A DNA stretch of 26,323 bases from DATCVA01 sp036567205 (GTDB taxonomy: Bacteria > Pseudomonadota > Gammaproteobacteria > Burkholderiales > Burkholderiaceae_B), in the NCBI GenBank assembly GCA_036567205.1, contig DATCVA010000031.1:1-26323 (forward strand), read 5' to 3'. Below, in pieces: positions 8,786 to 17,121 of this stretch; positions within the stretch are counted from its first letter, which is position 1; the number at the start of each line of letters is the position of its first letter. A program made the position numbers and the translations under genes. The notes beneath the pieces are model-generated. The model saw nothing but the letters and a program-made list of their open reading frames with translations, was not told where the DNA came from and did not search any database.

Positions 8786-10707
8786 TGCCGTTCCAAAGCG
8801 CTGCTATTGCCCGCCTCTTCATCCAGCCAGGCTTGCGTCATGAGTATGCTCCATAGATGAGTACTCCAGTCCCGCTTTCCGCTTTGATGCTCTTGCCATT
8901 TCCGCAGTATGGGCGCGGCATGAAACACGCCCTGTTGCCGCAGGCGGCTCGGGTCGAGCAACGCCGCTCCCCAATCTTTTAACGGCCCGCGCAACCAATT
9001 TGCCAAAGGTATCGAAAACCCCTTTTTCGGCCTGTCTACCATGGCTGTCGGCACATGCCGGCACAATAACTGACGCAACAGCCACTTGCCTCGCCCGTCG
9101 CGGATTTTATAATCCAGCGGCAGCCGTCGCGCAAACTCGAATACACGGTGATCTATCAGGGGAACCCGGGTCTCCAGCCCTACGGCCATCGCGGCGCGAT
9201 CCACTTTCACCAAAATATCGTCAGGCAAATAGGTCAGTGTGTCGAGCAGCGTCATCCGATCAAAAAAATCGGTATCCGACGACGCCCGGTCAAATAGTGT
9301 CGGTGGAGTTTGGGCGCCGACCACCACTTGGTTGGGGTCTTGCCAGTACGAGACAAAGGGCAGGTAAAACTGCCCCTCGTGATCGGCTGAAACGACTTCA
9401 GCCAGTTTATCCAGTTGGTCTCTGATGCGGCCAGCCGGCATTACCCTGGCCGCAGCACGGCCAAACATGGCTACCGGCTCGCGCAGACCTTCAGGTATGG
9501 CTTCACGTTTGTCCCACCAACGCTGCGCTCGAAAATAACGCGAATAGCCACCCAGCAGCTCATCGCCGCCATCGCCCGACAAAGCCACGGTTACGTGCTG
9601 GCGCGCCATTTGAGTCACAAGTACAGTTGGAATCTGCGATGAATCGGCAAAAGGCTCGTCATACAGGGAAGCCAGCCGTGGCACCACCGCCAACGCATCA
9701 TGGGCGGTGACATACAGTTCGGTATGCTGAGTGCCAAGATGCCTGGCAACGGCTTTAGCGTGCTCCGCCTCGTTGTAGGCCGGCTCGTTGAAGCCAATGG
9801 AAAATGTTCGGACCGGCTGTGAGCTTTGGGCCTGCATCAGCGCCACCACGATCGAGGAATCAATACCGCCGGACAGGAACGCCCCAAGCGGTACGTCAGC
9901 AATCATCTGCCCCTTTACAGCCGCTCCCAATACCTGCCCAAGCGCATCCACTGCCTCTTTATCGGAATCAAACGATAAAGGCAGGGTGCTGGCCTGATCG
10001 GCCACTGTTTGCGCGGACCAGTACACCTGACCCTGAGGAACGGTGTGTTGTCGACGGTGCGTTTGTGTAAACGTGACCCATGTACCGGGCAGCAATTTTT
10101 GAACAGAACGATAAATGCTGTATGGCGCTGGAATATAATTGTGCCGCGCCAGCAAGGCCAGTGCGCGGCGGTCAAGATCTTTGTTAAAGCCTGGAATATT
10201 GACCAGGGCTTTAAGCTCGGACCCAAAAATAAAATTATCGCCTGCATAGCCTGCATAAAGCGGCTTTTCACCCATACGATCGCGCATCAGGGAAAGCGTC
10301 CGCTCCTGGCGATCCCAAAGGGCAATCGCAAACATCCCGACAGCCAGGCCAAGTGTGGCTTCTATTCCCCACGCGGCAAAGCCCGCCACCAACGTCTCGG
10401 TATCGGAGTGCCCCCGCCATGCAGGCGCCTTGCCTTGGGCTTGCAAGCGTTCGCGCAGGTCCATGTGATTGTAGATTTCGCCATTCAGCACCATGGCAAA
10501 ACGCCCGCAGGCCGACACCATGGGCTGATGGCCTGCTTCAGTTAAATCGAGAATTGCCAGCCGGACGTGCCCTAAAGCCAGCCCAGACGCATTGTCTTCC
10601 CAATAGCCTTCGCTATCGGGTCCGCGATGACGCATGTTTTCGCAAGCGCGTTTAATTACGGCCTGCCGGTCAGGGACGCTTCCCCAGACACCAACGATTC
10701 CGCACAT
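8782..10707 (-). CDS. AsnB-type glutamine-dependent amidotransferase, probably amidating a uronic acid
   Basis: A 641-aa class II glutamine amidotransferase joined to an asparagine-synthetase ATP-pyrophosphatase domain. The start at 10707 puts Cys2 (MCGIVGVWG) at the N terminus, where it is the glutaminase nucleophile; an upstream in-frame ATG would bury it and is rejected. The synthetase half shows the PP-loop in AFLSGGIDSSIVVAL and the GDGGDELLGGYSRYF segment. True asparagine synthetases and sugar-amidating homologues look alike. Its place between two glycosyltransferases and downstream of wbpO/wbpP points to conversion of a hexosaminuronate carboxyl to an amide, as inferred for WbpS in the Pseudomonas O6 cluster. 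That role is inference. There is a 42-bp gap from the upstream glycosyltransferase. Confidence 0.9.
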   Translation of the reverse strand: MCGIVGVWGSVPDRQAVIKRACENMRHRGPDSEGYWEDNASGLALGHVRLAILDLTEAGHQPMVSACGRFAMVLNGEIYNHMDLRERLQAQGKAPAWRGHSDTETLVAGFAAWGIEATLGLAVGMFAIALWDRQERTLSLMRDRMGEKPLYAGYAGDNFIFGSELKALVNIPGFNKDLDRRALALLARHNYIPAPYSIYRSVQKLLPGTWVTFTQTHRRQHTVPQGQVYWSAQTVADQASTLPLSFDSDKEAVDALGQVLGAAVKGQMIADVPLGAFLSGGIDSSIVVALMQAQSSQPVRTFSIGFNEPAYNEAEHAKAVARHLGTQHTELYVTAHDALAVVPRLASLYDEPFADSSQIPTVLVTQMARQHVTVALSGDGGDELLGGYSRYFRAQRWWDKREAIPEGLREPVAMFGRAAARVMPAGRIRDQLDKLAEVVSADHEGQFYLPFVSYWQDPNQVVVGAQTPPTLFDRASSDTDFFDRMTLLDTLTYLPDDILVKVDRAAMAVGLETRVPLIDHRVFEFARRLPLDYKIRDGRGKWLLRQLLCRHVPTAMVDRPKKGFSIPLANWLRGPLKDWGAALLDPSRLRQQGVFHAAPILRKWQEHQSGKRDWSTHLWSILMTQAWLDEEAGNSSALERQ

Positions 10708-10749
10708 ATTCAACCTGCCTTTGGCCAGCACGTCCAGTGCTGCACCGGT

Positions 10750-11892
10750 TTAACGATCTTCGAATACCTGGCGCCAAAGTGTCATGACACGCGTCACCGA
10801 AAAGCGGTCACGCACATCGACAGCCCGTTTGGCATAAGCCTGGCGCTGTATTTCGTGCGCCATCATATCGGACAAATGTGCAGCAAGAGCCTCGACGTCT
10901 TCCGCAGGGTTGACCAGTACGCCATCGATGCCGTTGCGAACAATTTCGCGAGGCCCCGTCTCGCAATCAAATGCGACCGGCGCCACGCCGCTTGCCATGG
11001 CCTCGATCAGGGTATTGGATAACCCTTCAACACGGGAGCTAAGCACATATAAGTCGGACTGAGCATACCAATCGCTGATATTGCCGACGCGGCCTGGCAG
11101 GCTGACACGCGAGGCCAGCCCCGCCTCATCGATCTGCTGCTGCAACGACTCGCGGCAATCGCCCTCGCCCAAAATAACCAGATCCCAATCGGGGAAAAAA
11201 TGCGCGACCATCTCGAAAGCCCGGACCAACAAGTCAAAACCTTTGTGGGGATGAAGACGTCCAGCGGCCAAAAGGCGGCGCCGCTCGCCCTTCTCGGGAG
11301 GAACAAGCACTGGCTCGGTATTTTGCAGCGGCCAGCGCACGGCATTGGGAATTACGGCAAGGCGGCAGCCAGGCACATGCTCGTCCAGCCAGGCCGAAGT
11401 GCCCGAGGTAAGGGCAACGACTTTGCTGGCTTGCGGATAGGCCCAGCGCCTTAGGCGCAACCACATACTGGACAGCTCTTGAGAAGGCGGATGCGTATGT
11501 TCGGTAGCAATAACCCTGCACCTCAAGCCACGTGCCGCCACAATGGCCAGCACAGAAGCCGTGGTCATCATGCCCAGCACCACCGTGGGCCTCTGTTTTT
11601 TGATCAATCGCCGCAACAACCGGACGCGACGCAAATTGGCCAGCACACCGCTGATCGCTCCGGTGCTGGTAGCGGCAGTACCCAGGGCAAAACGCTGCAC
11701 CTGCGGGTGCAAAACGTAGGCGTCATCAGTGGCATCGGTTTGAGTCACGACAGAAACTTTATAACCACGTTCGACCCAATAGGCGCTCAGGTCGGCCGCC
11801 ACACGCTCCGCCCCTCCGCCGCTAAGCGAATGAATCACAATCATTAAATGACGCTGGTGCAACGACTTGGACAAAGCAGTACCTGTATTCAT
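10750..11892 (-). CDS. GT4 family glycosyltransferase
   Basis: A 380-aa GT4 enzyme with HSLSGGGAERVAADLSAYW near the N terminus, LVILGEGDCRESL in the second Rossmann domain and the EX7E motif in RVEGLSNTLIEAMASG. It is clearly related to the 7652-8785 transferase, with a similar CETGPREIVRNG/DCPSGPREMTRDG stretch after the catalytic region, so the pair probably arose by duplication and divergence. I chose the ATG at 11892, one base after the flippase TAG stop, because that spacing suggests translational re-initiation. An ATG at 11844 would leave the core intact and cannot be excluded. No strong Shine-Dalgarno sequence precedes either. Confidence 0.9.
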   Translation of the reverse strand: MNTGTALSKSLHQRHLMIVIHSLSGGGAERVAADLSAYWVERGYKVSVVTQTDATDDAYVLHPQVQRFALGTAATSTGAISGVLANLRRVRLLRRLIKKQRPTVVLGMMTTASVLAIVAARGLRCRVIATEHTHPPSQELSSMWLRLRRWAYPQASKVVALTSGTSAWLDEHVPGCRLAVIPNAVRWPLQNTEPVLVPPEKGERRRLLAAGRLHPHKGFDLLVRAFEMVAHFFPDWDLVILGEGDCRESLQQQIDEAGLASRVSLPGRVGNISDWYAQSDLYVLSSRVEGLSNTLIEAMASGVAPVAFDCETGPREIVRNGIDGVLVNPAEDVEALAAHLSDMMAHEIQRQAYAKRAVDVRDRFSVTRVMTLWRQVFEDR

Positions 11893-11893
11893 T

Positions 11894-13246
11894 CTATTTA
11901 TTAGACTTATATCCGCTCTCCACCGGCCGCATGGCAACAACCACGTAACAGGTGTAAGACAACGCGTACATAAGACTGGTTGCAAACATAATGCCGGCTG
12001 GCCCCATGGACGGAGCCAGCATTTGATTCATGACCGCCTTTAACGCAAAATTGGCAACCGCAATTACGGCCATGACGCGATAGCGGTTTTGACTGGCCAG
12101 TAATTGAACAAGCACCAATACCCCAAAATAAAAGGGCAATTGCAGCAGTCCCCAGCGAAAGACATGGGCTACCGCCAACGTATTTTCGTGGTTGAAGGCG
12201 CCACGCTCGTAAAGCAGGCTAACTCCCCACGGAGCCAACAGCCATCCGGCCAAAGTTACGGCGGCCCCGGCCAGCAACATCAACCCCGACCACTTAAGCG
12301 CCATTGATCGCGCCCTTTCGGGCTCTCCCCGGCTTTGAATATCGGCCAGGACCGGCAACGCCGCACGCCCGACCGATGCGGCTCCGACGCCCAGCAACAA
12401 AGCCAGCAAACGGCTGGCGTACCCTAGTGTGGCATTGGCGTTGGAGCCCAGGTTTGCGGCCGTGTACTGATCAATGGGGCCCACAAAACTCATGGCCACC
12501 TGCCCTACCAGCATGACGCCCGCCGCCTTGACCATGTCGGGCCAGTGTTCCGACTTGAAGGTAAACCGGGGCCCGGCCCACAAGCCGTCCGCTTTGCTTG
12601 CCAGCCGCAACAACCACACAGCCTGGATCACGAACCCAACCAGAGTCCCCCACATAAGAGGGCCAACATCGTGTACCGCTCCGGCCAACATGACCCAAAC
12701 AAGGATCACAACTGCCGGCACGCTATCGAGCAGCGTATTAATATGACGTTCGTGCGACCGCAACCGGGCGGTGCTCAGGCCGACAATTAACGTCAACAGG
12801 GCCGCCGGCGCAAACGCCAGCATCAATTTGGAACTCATCAAATGAGCTTGCGGCGTAAGCCCCTTTCCCGACCAAATCAGAATGTAAGGCCATAACAGGT
12901 AGGTCAATAGCGCCAGGACTACACCGACCGCGATTACCCATGCCTGAAGCTCGCGCAAAAAACGGACCCGCTTTTCCTCGTCTTCGTAGCGAGTGCGCAC
13001 TAAAACCGGTATAAGGACAACGGACATTGCCCCCACAATCGTCAAGGGCAGCCAGCTCGCCATAACTTGCGTGAACTGATAGGCGTCGACCGCATCGCTA
13101 ACACCGTAACGATACGCCACCGCCATTTCTTTAAGTGCTCCCGCGGCTTTAGCCAGCACCAGAAAAAAGGCAACACGAAACGCACCCAGCGCAATGCGGC
13201 GATGGTCGTTATGAAGGCCCGAAAGGCGTTGCGAAAGCCTTTTCAA
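11894..13246 (-). CDS. MurJ/MviN-family lipid-linked oligosaccharide flippase
   Basis: A polytopic membrane protein of about 450 aa with long hydrophobic helices throughout and the MOP-superfamily (MurJ/MVF) features: a first helix with FFLVLAKAAGALKEMAVAYRYG, then SDAVDAYQFTQ and LPLTIVGAMSVVLIPVLVR, and a central GPIDQYTAANLG segment. In this cluster it most likely moves the undecaprenyl-linked oligosaccharide to the periplasmic side, a role usually taken by a Wzx protein. No in-frame ATG fits the N terminus. I prefer the TTG at 13246, one base after the wbpP TAA. Another TTG at 13288 would extend it by 14 residues into the end of wbpP. Neither has a clear ribosome-binding site, so expression may depend on coupling to wbpP. 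Confidence 0.85.
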   Translation of the reverse strand: MKRLSQRLSGLHNDHRRIALGAFRVAFFLVLAKAAGALKEMAVAYRYGVSDAVDAYQFTQVMASWLPLTIVGAMSVVLIPVLVRTRYEDEEKRVRFLRELQAWVIAVGVVLALLTYLLWPYILIWSGKGLTPQAHLMSSKLMLAFAPAALLTLIVGLSTARLRSHERHINTLLDSVPAVVILVWVMLAGAVHDVGPLMWGTLVGFVIQAVWLLRLASKADGLWAGPRFTFKSEHWPDMVKAAGVMLVGQVAMSFVGPIDQYTAANLGSNANATLGYASRLLALLLGVGAASVGRAALPVLADIQSRGEPERARSMALKWSGLMLLAGAAVTLAGWLLAPWGVSLLYERGAFNHENTLAVAHVFRWGLLQLPFYFGVLVLVQLLASQNRYRVMAVIAVANFALKAVMNQMLAPSMGPAGIMFATSLMYALSYTCYVVVAMRPVESGYKSNK

Positions 13247-13247
13247 G

Positions 13248-14273
13248 TTAACGCAAAAATTGCGTGTACCAGGGCATGGATACTTCAAGGCCCTGGACTA
13301 TATTGTGCATAGGCTCATACCCCAATAGCTTTTTCGCCTTGGTGATATCTGCTTGAGAATGGCGTACATCACCTGCACGAAAATCGGCATATACAGGTTG
13401 CTTGTCATAGACAATACCGTTATTGCCCAGAGCCTGTGCCAAATATTGAAACAGCTCATTCAGGCTCGTTCGCGCGTTATAGGCAACGTTATAAACCTGG
13501 TTGACACCCTCTGGCTGAGCAAGCGCGGCCAAAATATTCGCCTGAACCGCATTTTCCACGAAGCAGAAATCGCGGCTGGTTTCGCCGTCGCCATTGACAA
13601 TGACATCCTGGTCGCGAATCATTGCCGCCACCCACTTGGGTATAACCGCTGCGTAGGCTCCGTTGGGGTCCTGGCGTTTACCAAATACATTGAAGTAACG
13701 CAAACCGATACTGCCGAAACCGTACGAGCGGGCAAAGACATCGGCATAAAGCTCGTTGACGTACTTGGTAACGGCATAGGGCGATAAAGGCCGGCCAATA
13801 TGATCTTCAACTTTGGGCAGGGCTTCGTGGTCGCCGTAGGTTGAGCTGGACGCGGCATACACGAACGATTGCACCTCGGCATCGCGTGCGGCCACCAACA
13901 TATTCAGGAAGCCCGATATATTGACGTCGTTGGTAGTAAGAGGATCTTGCAATGAGCGCGGCACCGAACCCAGCGCCGCCTGGTGCAATACATAATCCAC
14001 GTCCTCCGTCGCCCTTCTACAGACGGCCAGGTCGCGAATATCGCCTTTGATCAAGATAAACCTGGCCCACTGATCGGCGGATACCGTTTTCTTAACTTCG
14101 TCCAGATTGTATTGATGCCCGGTTGAGAAGTTATCGAGCCCGACCACCTTCTGTCCCAACAGCAACAGGGTCTCGATAATGTTGGAACCGATGAATCCTG
14201 CACAGCCCGTTACCAGCCACCGCCGAGGCTGGGCCCGCAGGTTTGCTATAACTTCTTGATAACGAGTATTCAT
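13248..14273 (-). CDS. wbpP: UDP-N-acetylglucosamine 4-epimerase, WbpP/TviC type
   Basis: A 341-aa extended short-chain dehydrogenase/reductase, the same length as Pseudomonas WbpP as I recall it. The NAD-binding GCAGFIGSNIIETLL loop, the catalytic SSSTYGD and YAVTKYVNE (YxxxK) residues, LRYFNVFGKRQDPNGAYAA and GDGETSRDFCFVEN are all of WbpP/TviC type. The enzyme interconverts UDP-GlcNAc and UDP-GalNAc, or the corresponding uronic acids. The ATG at 14273 has AAGAAGG 6 nt upstream and lies 18 bp after wbpO. With WbpO it supplies UDP-GalNAcA for the glycan built by the rest of the operon. Its TAA stop is one base from the proposed flippase start. Confidence 0.94.
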   Translation of the reverse strand: MNTRYQEVIANLRAQPRRWLVTGCAGFIGSNIIETLLLLGQKVVGLDNFSTGHQYNLDEVKKTVSADQWARFILIKGDIRDLAVCRRATEDVDYVLHQAALGSVPRSLQDPLTTNDVNISGFLNMLVAARDAEVQSFVYAASSSTYGDHEALPKVEDHIGRPLSPYAVTKYVNELYADVFARSYGFGSIGLRYFNVFGKRQDPNGAYAAVIPKWVAAMIRDQDVIVNGDGETSRDFCFVENAVQANILAALAQPEGVNQVYNVAYNARTSLNELFQYLAQALGNNGIVYDKQPVYADFRAGDVRHSQADITKAKKLLGYEPMHNIVQGLEVSMPWYTQFLR

Positions 14274-14291
14274 AAGACACCTTCTTTAAAA

Positions 14292-15566
14292 TTACAGACG
14301 CAGATCAGATTCGTGTGCGGCAAGCACGTACTTAAGATCGTATAAAACATGGTCGGCCTTGCCCAGTGCCCGAATAGCTTCGGTGCCCATAGCAACGAAC
14401 TGATGATGGGACACAGCCAGAATAATTCCATCGTAGGCATTGGGCTGGGGCGTTTTGATAGGTGTAATACCATATTCGTGGATGGCCGCGTCAACCTCGA
14501 CCCATGGGTCATATACGTCGACCTCAATATTGTATTCGCCCAGCTCGCGCACAATATCCACCACTCGCGTATTGCGCAAATCAGGGCAGTTTTCTTTAAA
14601 GGTCAGCCCCATGACCAAGACTTTGGAGCCTTGCACCTGAATACGCTGCTTGGTCATGGCCTTGACCAATTGCGACACCACATAGCCGCCCATCGAGTCG
14701 TTCAGCCTGCGCCCCGCCAAAATAATTTCAGGGTGATAGCCAAGAGATTGCGCTTTGTGGGTTAAATAGTAAGGATCGACGCCAATACAGTGCCCGCCGA
14801 CCAGGCCGGGACGAAAAGGCAGGAAGTTCCATTTGGTGCCGGCGGCCTCAAGCACGGCCTGCGTGTCGATGCCCATTTTATTGAAAATAAGCGCCAGTTC
14901 GTTGATGAGCGCAATATTTACGTCGCGCTGGGTATTCTCAATGACCTTCGCGGCCTCGGCCACGCGGATTGACGGCGCCTTGTGCGTTCCCGCAACAATG
15001 ATTTCACGGTAAATAGCATCGACCAGCTCGGCAACTTCGGGCGTTGAGCCTGACGTGACCTTTTTAATAGTGGACACGCGGTGCGCTTTATCGCCTGGAT
15101 TGATACGCTCGGGACTATAGCCGGCGAAAAAATCTTCGTTGAATCGCAAGCCGGAAATACGCTCGAGCACCGGCACGCAGTCTTCTTCGGTAGCGCCCGG
15201 ATAAACCGTAGACTCGTAAATGACAATGTCCCCGCGTTTTAGCACTTTGCCCAGGGTTTCACTGGCGCGGATCAAAGGAGTCAGGTCAGGTTGTTTGTAT
15301 TCGTCGATGGGAGTCGGCACCGTCACGATAAATACATTAGCCTGCGCCAGCTGCACCGCCTCGTGAGTGAACGTTAAACTTTTGGCTTCAGCCAACTCGG
15401 CGGCATCGACCTCAAGAGTGTGATCTTGCCCCTGTTTTAGCTCGGCAATCCGGCGCGCATTGATATCGAAGCCTAAAACGGAACGTTTTTTCCCGAACTC
15501 GACCGCCAAAGGCAGGCCTACGTAGCCCAGACCCACCACCGCTAGTTTCACGTCTTGAATTTGCAA
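14292..15566 (-). CDS. wbpO: UDP-N-acetylhexosamine 6-dehydrogenase, WbpO/TviB type
   Basis: A 424-aa UDP-sugar dehydrogenase that oxidises C6 of UDP-GalNAc or UDP-GlcNAc to the uronic acid, using two NAD+. It shows the N-terminal AVVGLGYVGLPLAVEFG Rossmann loop, VPTPIDEYKQPDL, YESTVYPGATEEDC, and the catalytic Cys in GGHCIGVDPYYLT. The C-terminal UDP-binding domain carries MGLTFKENCPDLRNTR, and the protein ends VLYDLKYVLAAHESDLRL, close to my recollection of WbpO. The start is a TTG at 15566, fixed by an excellent AGGGGAG ribosome-binding site 7 nt upstream and by homology to the MQ(I/L) N terminus of the family. No ATG lies nearby. It is preceded by a 60-bp gap after the WecA-like gene. Confidence 0.95.
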   Translation of the reverse strand: MQIQDVKLAVVGLGYVGLPLAVEFGKKRSVLGFDINARRIAELKQGQDHTLEVDAAELAEAKSLTFTHEAVQLAQANVFIVTVPTPIDEYKQPDLTPLIRASETLGKVLKRGDIVIYESTVYPGATEEDCVPVLERISGLRFNEDFFAGYSPERINPGDKAHRVSTIKKVTSGSTPEVAELVDAIYREIIVAGTHKAPSIRVAEAAKVIENTQRDVNIALINELALIFNKMGIDTQAVLEAAGTKWNFLPFRPGLVGGHCIGVDPYYLTHKAQSLGYHPEIILAGRRLNDSMGGYVVSQLVKAMTKQRIQVQGSKVLVMGLTFKENCPDLRNTRVVDIVRELGEYNIEVDVYDPWVEVDAAIHEYGITPIKTPQPNAYDGIILAVSHHQFVAMGTEAIRALGKADHVLYDLKYVLAAHESDLRL

Positions 15567-15626
15567 CTTGATTCTCCCCTGTTGGAAGCTTGAATAAAAA
15601 CCTGAAGAACAACCGTTTTGGCCGGG

Positions 15627-16802
15627 TCAGTGGTCGTGCTCTGCATCGGCCGGCTTATGCGCCGGCATATGCCGATTATCGCGCCCAAGCGAGGGCAATA
15701 ACAACCAAGACGGACGGCGCCACGACACCAGACTCCAATAAAGCCATATATAAACCGCCGAGAACAGCACCAGACTTGCACACAAAGCCCAGGTGTTGTC
15801 CCACCAGATCGTGGCAGGCACCAAACCAATTAGCGTAAGGACCCACAAATAAGGGGATGCCATGGCATTGCACAGCGCCGGGACGGCATGACGCCTGTCA
15901 CGGCTGAATGTGACACGCACCAGACGCCTGAAAACCAATTGGTGCAAGTGCAGGGCGTCGGGCTGATCAACCGGGGTGCCTCGTTTAAAGCGTCGGCGCC
16001 AGATTGAAAACAAAGTCTCAAAAACCGGATAAAACAGAACAGCCAATGCATAAAACGGCGACACGCTAGGGTTGCGCACAACGAGTTGCACGGCCAGTTC
16101 GGCCAGCATGAAGCCAACGAAATAAGCCCCGCCATCGCCCAAAAACACACGTCCAAAAGGGAAATTCCACACCAGAAAACCCAAGGTTGCCGAGGCAAGC
16201 GCCGCAGCCACCAAAAAGATCGGTATATCTTGCACCTGCAACGCCACCAGACAGATGGAGAGCGCCATGAGTGTAGCCACCATCCCGGCCAGGCCGTTCA
16301 TGCCGTCGACGATGTTCAGGGCGTGCGTACAGCCCCCTACTGCCACCATGGTGAACAATAACGAGACGGGCCAATACGACAAGATCCAATCGAAGCCCGA
16401 CATGCCGACTCGCGTAATGCCCCCCAGTAGCCACCAGGCAATGGCAGCGGATAAAAAGGCCGCCATCAGGCGCTTGCCCGAGCCCACATCTTTTGTGATG
16501 TCTTCGAGCAAGCCCGCAACAAACACCGGCATAGCGGCAATAAACAGCACCGGCCAGAGCCAGGTCAACGTCATATTGCTAGGCCCCAGGACTAAAAGTC
16601 CTGCCAGGCTTCCGGCGACAACGGCAAGCCCGCCCACCCGCGGCGTGGCGCGCGAGTGAGAAGCTTGCGGTTTAGTTAAATCTGAATCACCTGTAAATGC
16701 GCCGTGCCAACGCTCGGAAGCAACGATCAAGCCGCCTACGGTAAACGCTACGATACAAATATAAAGCCAGGTGAGAGTGTCCCAAGTTTGAGGCGAGGTC
16801 AC
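15627..16802 (-). CDS. WecA/MraY-family polyprenyl-phosphate sugar-1-phosphate transferase (initiating transferase)
   Basis: A polytopic membrane enzyme of about 391 aa that would start the glycan by moving a sugar-1-phosphate from a UDP-sugar onto undecaprenyl phosphate at the inner membrane. Visible family marks are TPRVGGLAVV after the first helix, the acidic GLLEDITKDVGSGKR loop, ALNIVDGMNGLAGM, FLGDGGAYFVGF and the cytoplasmic DALHLHQLVFRR histidine loop. The long C-terminal tail after the last helix is polar. I chose the GTG at 16802, preceded by a GGGGG run about 5 nt upstream; a TTG at 16817 lacks a ribosome-binding site. It is the first gene of the glycan operon. No convincing sigma-70 promoter could be picked in the preceding bases 16803-16950. 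Confidence 0.9.
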   Translation of the reverse strand: MTSPQTWDTLTWLYICIVAFTVGGLIVASERWHGAFTGDSDLTKPQASHSRATPRVGGLAVVAGSLAGLLVLGPSNMTLTWLWPVLFIAAMPVFVAGLLEDITKDVGSGKRLMAAFLSAAIAWWLLGGITRVGMSGFDWILSYWPVSLLFTMVAVGGCTHALNIVDGMNGLAGMVATLMALSICLVALQVQDIPIFLVAAALASATLGFLVWNFPFGRVFLGDGGAYFVGFMLAELAVQLVVRNPSVSPFYALAVLFYPVFETLFSIWRRRFKRGTPVDQPDALHLHQLVFRRLVRVTFSRDRRHAVPALCNAMASPYLWVLTLIGLVPATIWWDNTWALCASLVLFSAVYIWLYWSLVSWRRPSWLLLPSLGRDNRHMPAHKPADAEHDH

Positions 16803-16950
16803 ACAACCCCCATACACAATTGAATAACTAGCATTATCGGATGTATTTGTAACACGAGGCCAGTACAGCCGGAATTAAATGCAACAAGAAATAACGGCGC
16901 ACTTTAAGTAGGCAGGAAATACGCTCCACGCCCACCCTCAGCAAAAAATC

Positions 16951-16984
16951 AAAAAAAAAGCCCGAGATCGTGAGATCTCGGGCT
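16951..16984 (-). terminator. Strong intrinsic terminator of the putative small RNA gene
   Basis: Read on the minus strand, AGCCCGAGATC and GATCTCGGGCT form a perfect 11-bp stem (16974-16984 and 16959-16969) with a 4-nt TCAC loop. The stem runs straight into nine T residues (16959-16951). The plus strand has no T run after the hairpin, so this ends a minus-strand transcript coming from above 16984. The nearest protein-coding stop on that strand is coq7, 285 bp further upstream. The long U tail is of the kind Hfq binds. Confidence 0.9.
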
Positions 16985-17115
16985 AAATCCACCAAAGGAG
17001 GAGGGTGGAGGAGACAACCTTGGCATGTCGGGCTACTAAAACCAAAAGGCTTGAGACCGGGTGACTGGAGTTCTTACTTGGGGTTTCCCTCTACAATCAC
17101 GTTTCGACATCCGAT
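16951..17115 (-). ncRNA. Putative small RNA of about 165 nt with anti-Shine-Dalgarno loop
   Basis: The stretch between coq7 and the glycan operon has no credible protein gene but has a complete transcription unit on the minus strand: a promoter (TTGCAA, 17 bp, TACAAT), about 165 nt of transcript, and the strong terminator. Just before the terminator the RNA can form a 6-bp hairpin, UCCACC (17004-17009) with GGUGGA (16988-16993), whose 10-nt loop is CUCCUCCUUU. That loop matches the anti-Shine-Dalgarno end of 16S rRNA. A second CUCCUCC copy lies at 17007-17013, partly in the 5' stem strand. Near the 5' end GGAUGUCG (17105-17112) can pair with CGACAUGCC (17022-17030) with one bulged base. GGGAAACCC at 17081-17089 is a further possible small dyad. 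Loops of this kind occur in known anti-SD regulatory RNAs of other proteobacteria; I cannot assign this one to a family. The 5' end is estimated, not measured. Confidence 0.6.
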
Positions 17116-17121
17116 AACTAA

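Noticed and set aside
10009..10545. 178-codon plus-strand open frame inside the amidotransferase gene
   Set aside because: It is antisense to conserved glutaminase sequence with no recognisable domain.
10708..10731. Upstream ATG start for the AsnB-type amidotransferase
   Set aside because: Class II amidotransferases need Cys directly after the initiator Met; only the 10707 start provides it.
16951..17115. Possibility that the small RNA is 6S RNA
   Set aside because: The expected size and closing stem are loosely compatible, but I could not find the conserved central bubble arrangement, and the CU-rich loop next to the terminator is not a 6S feature.
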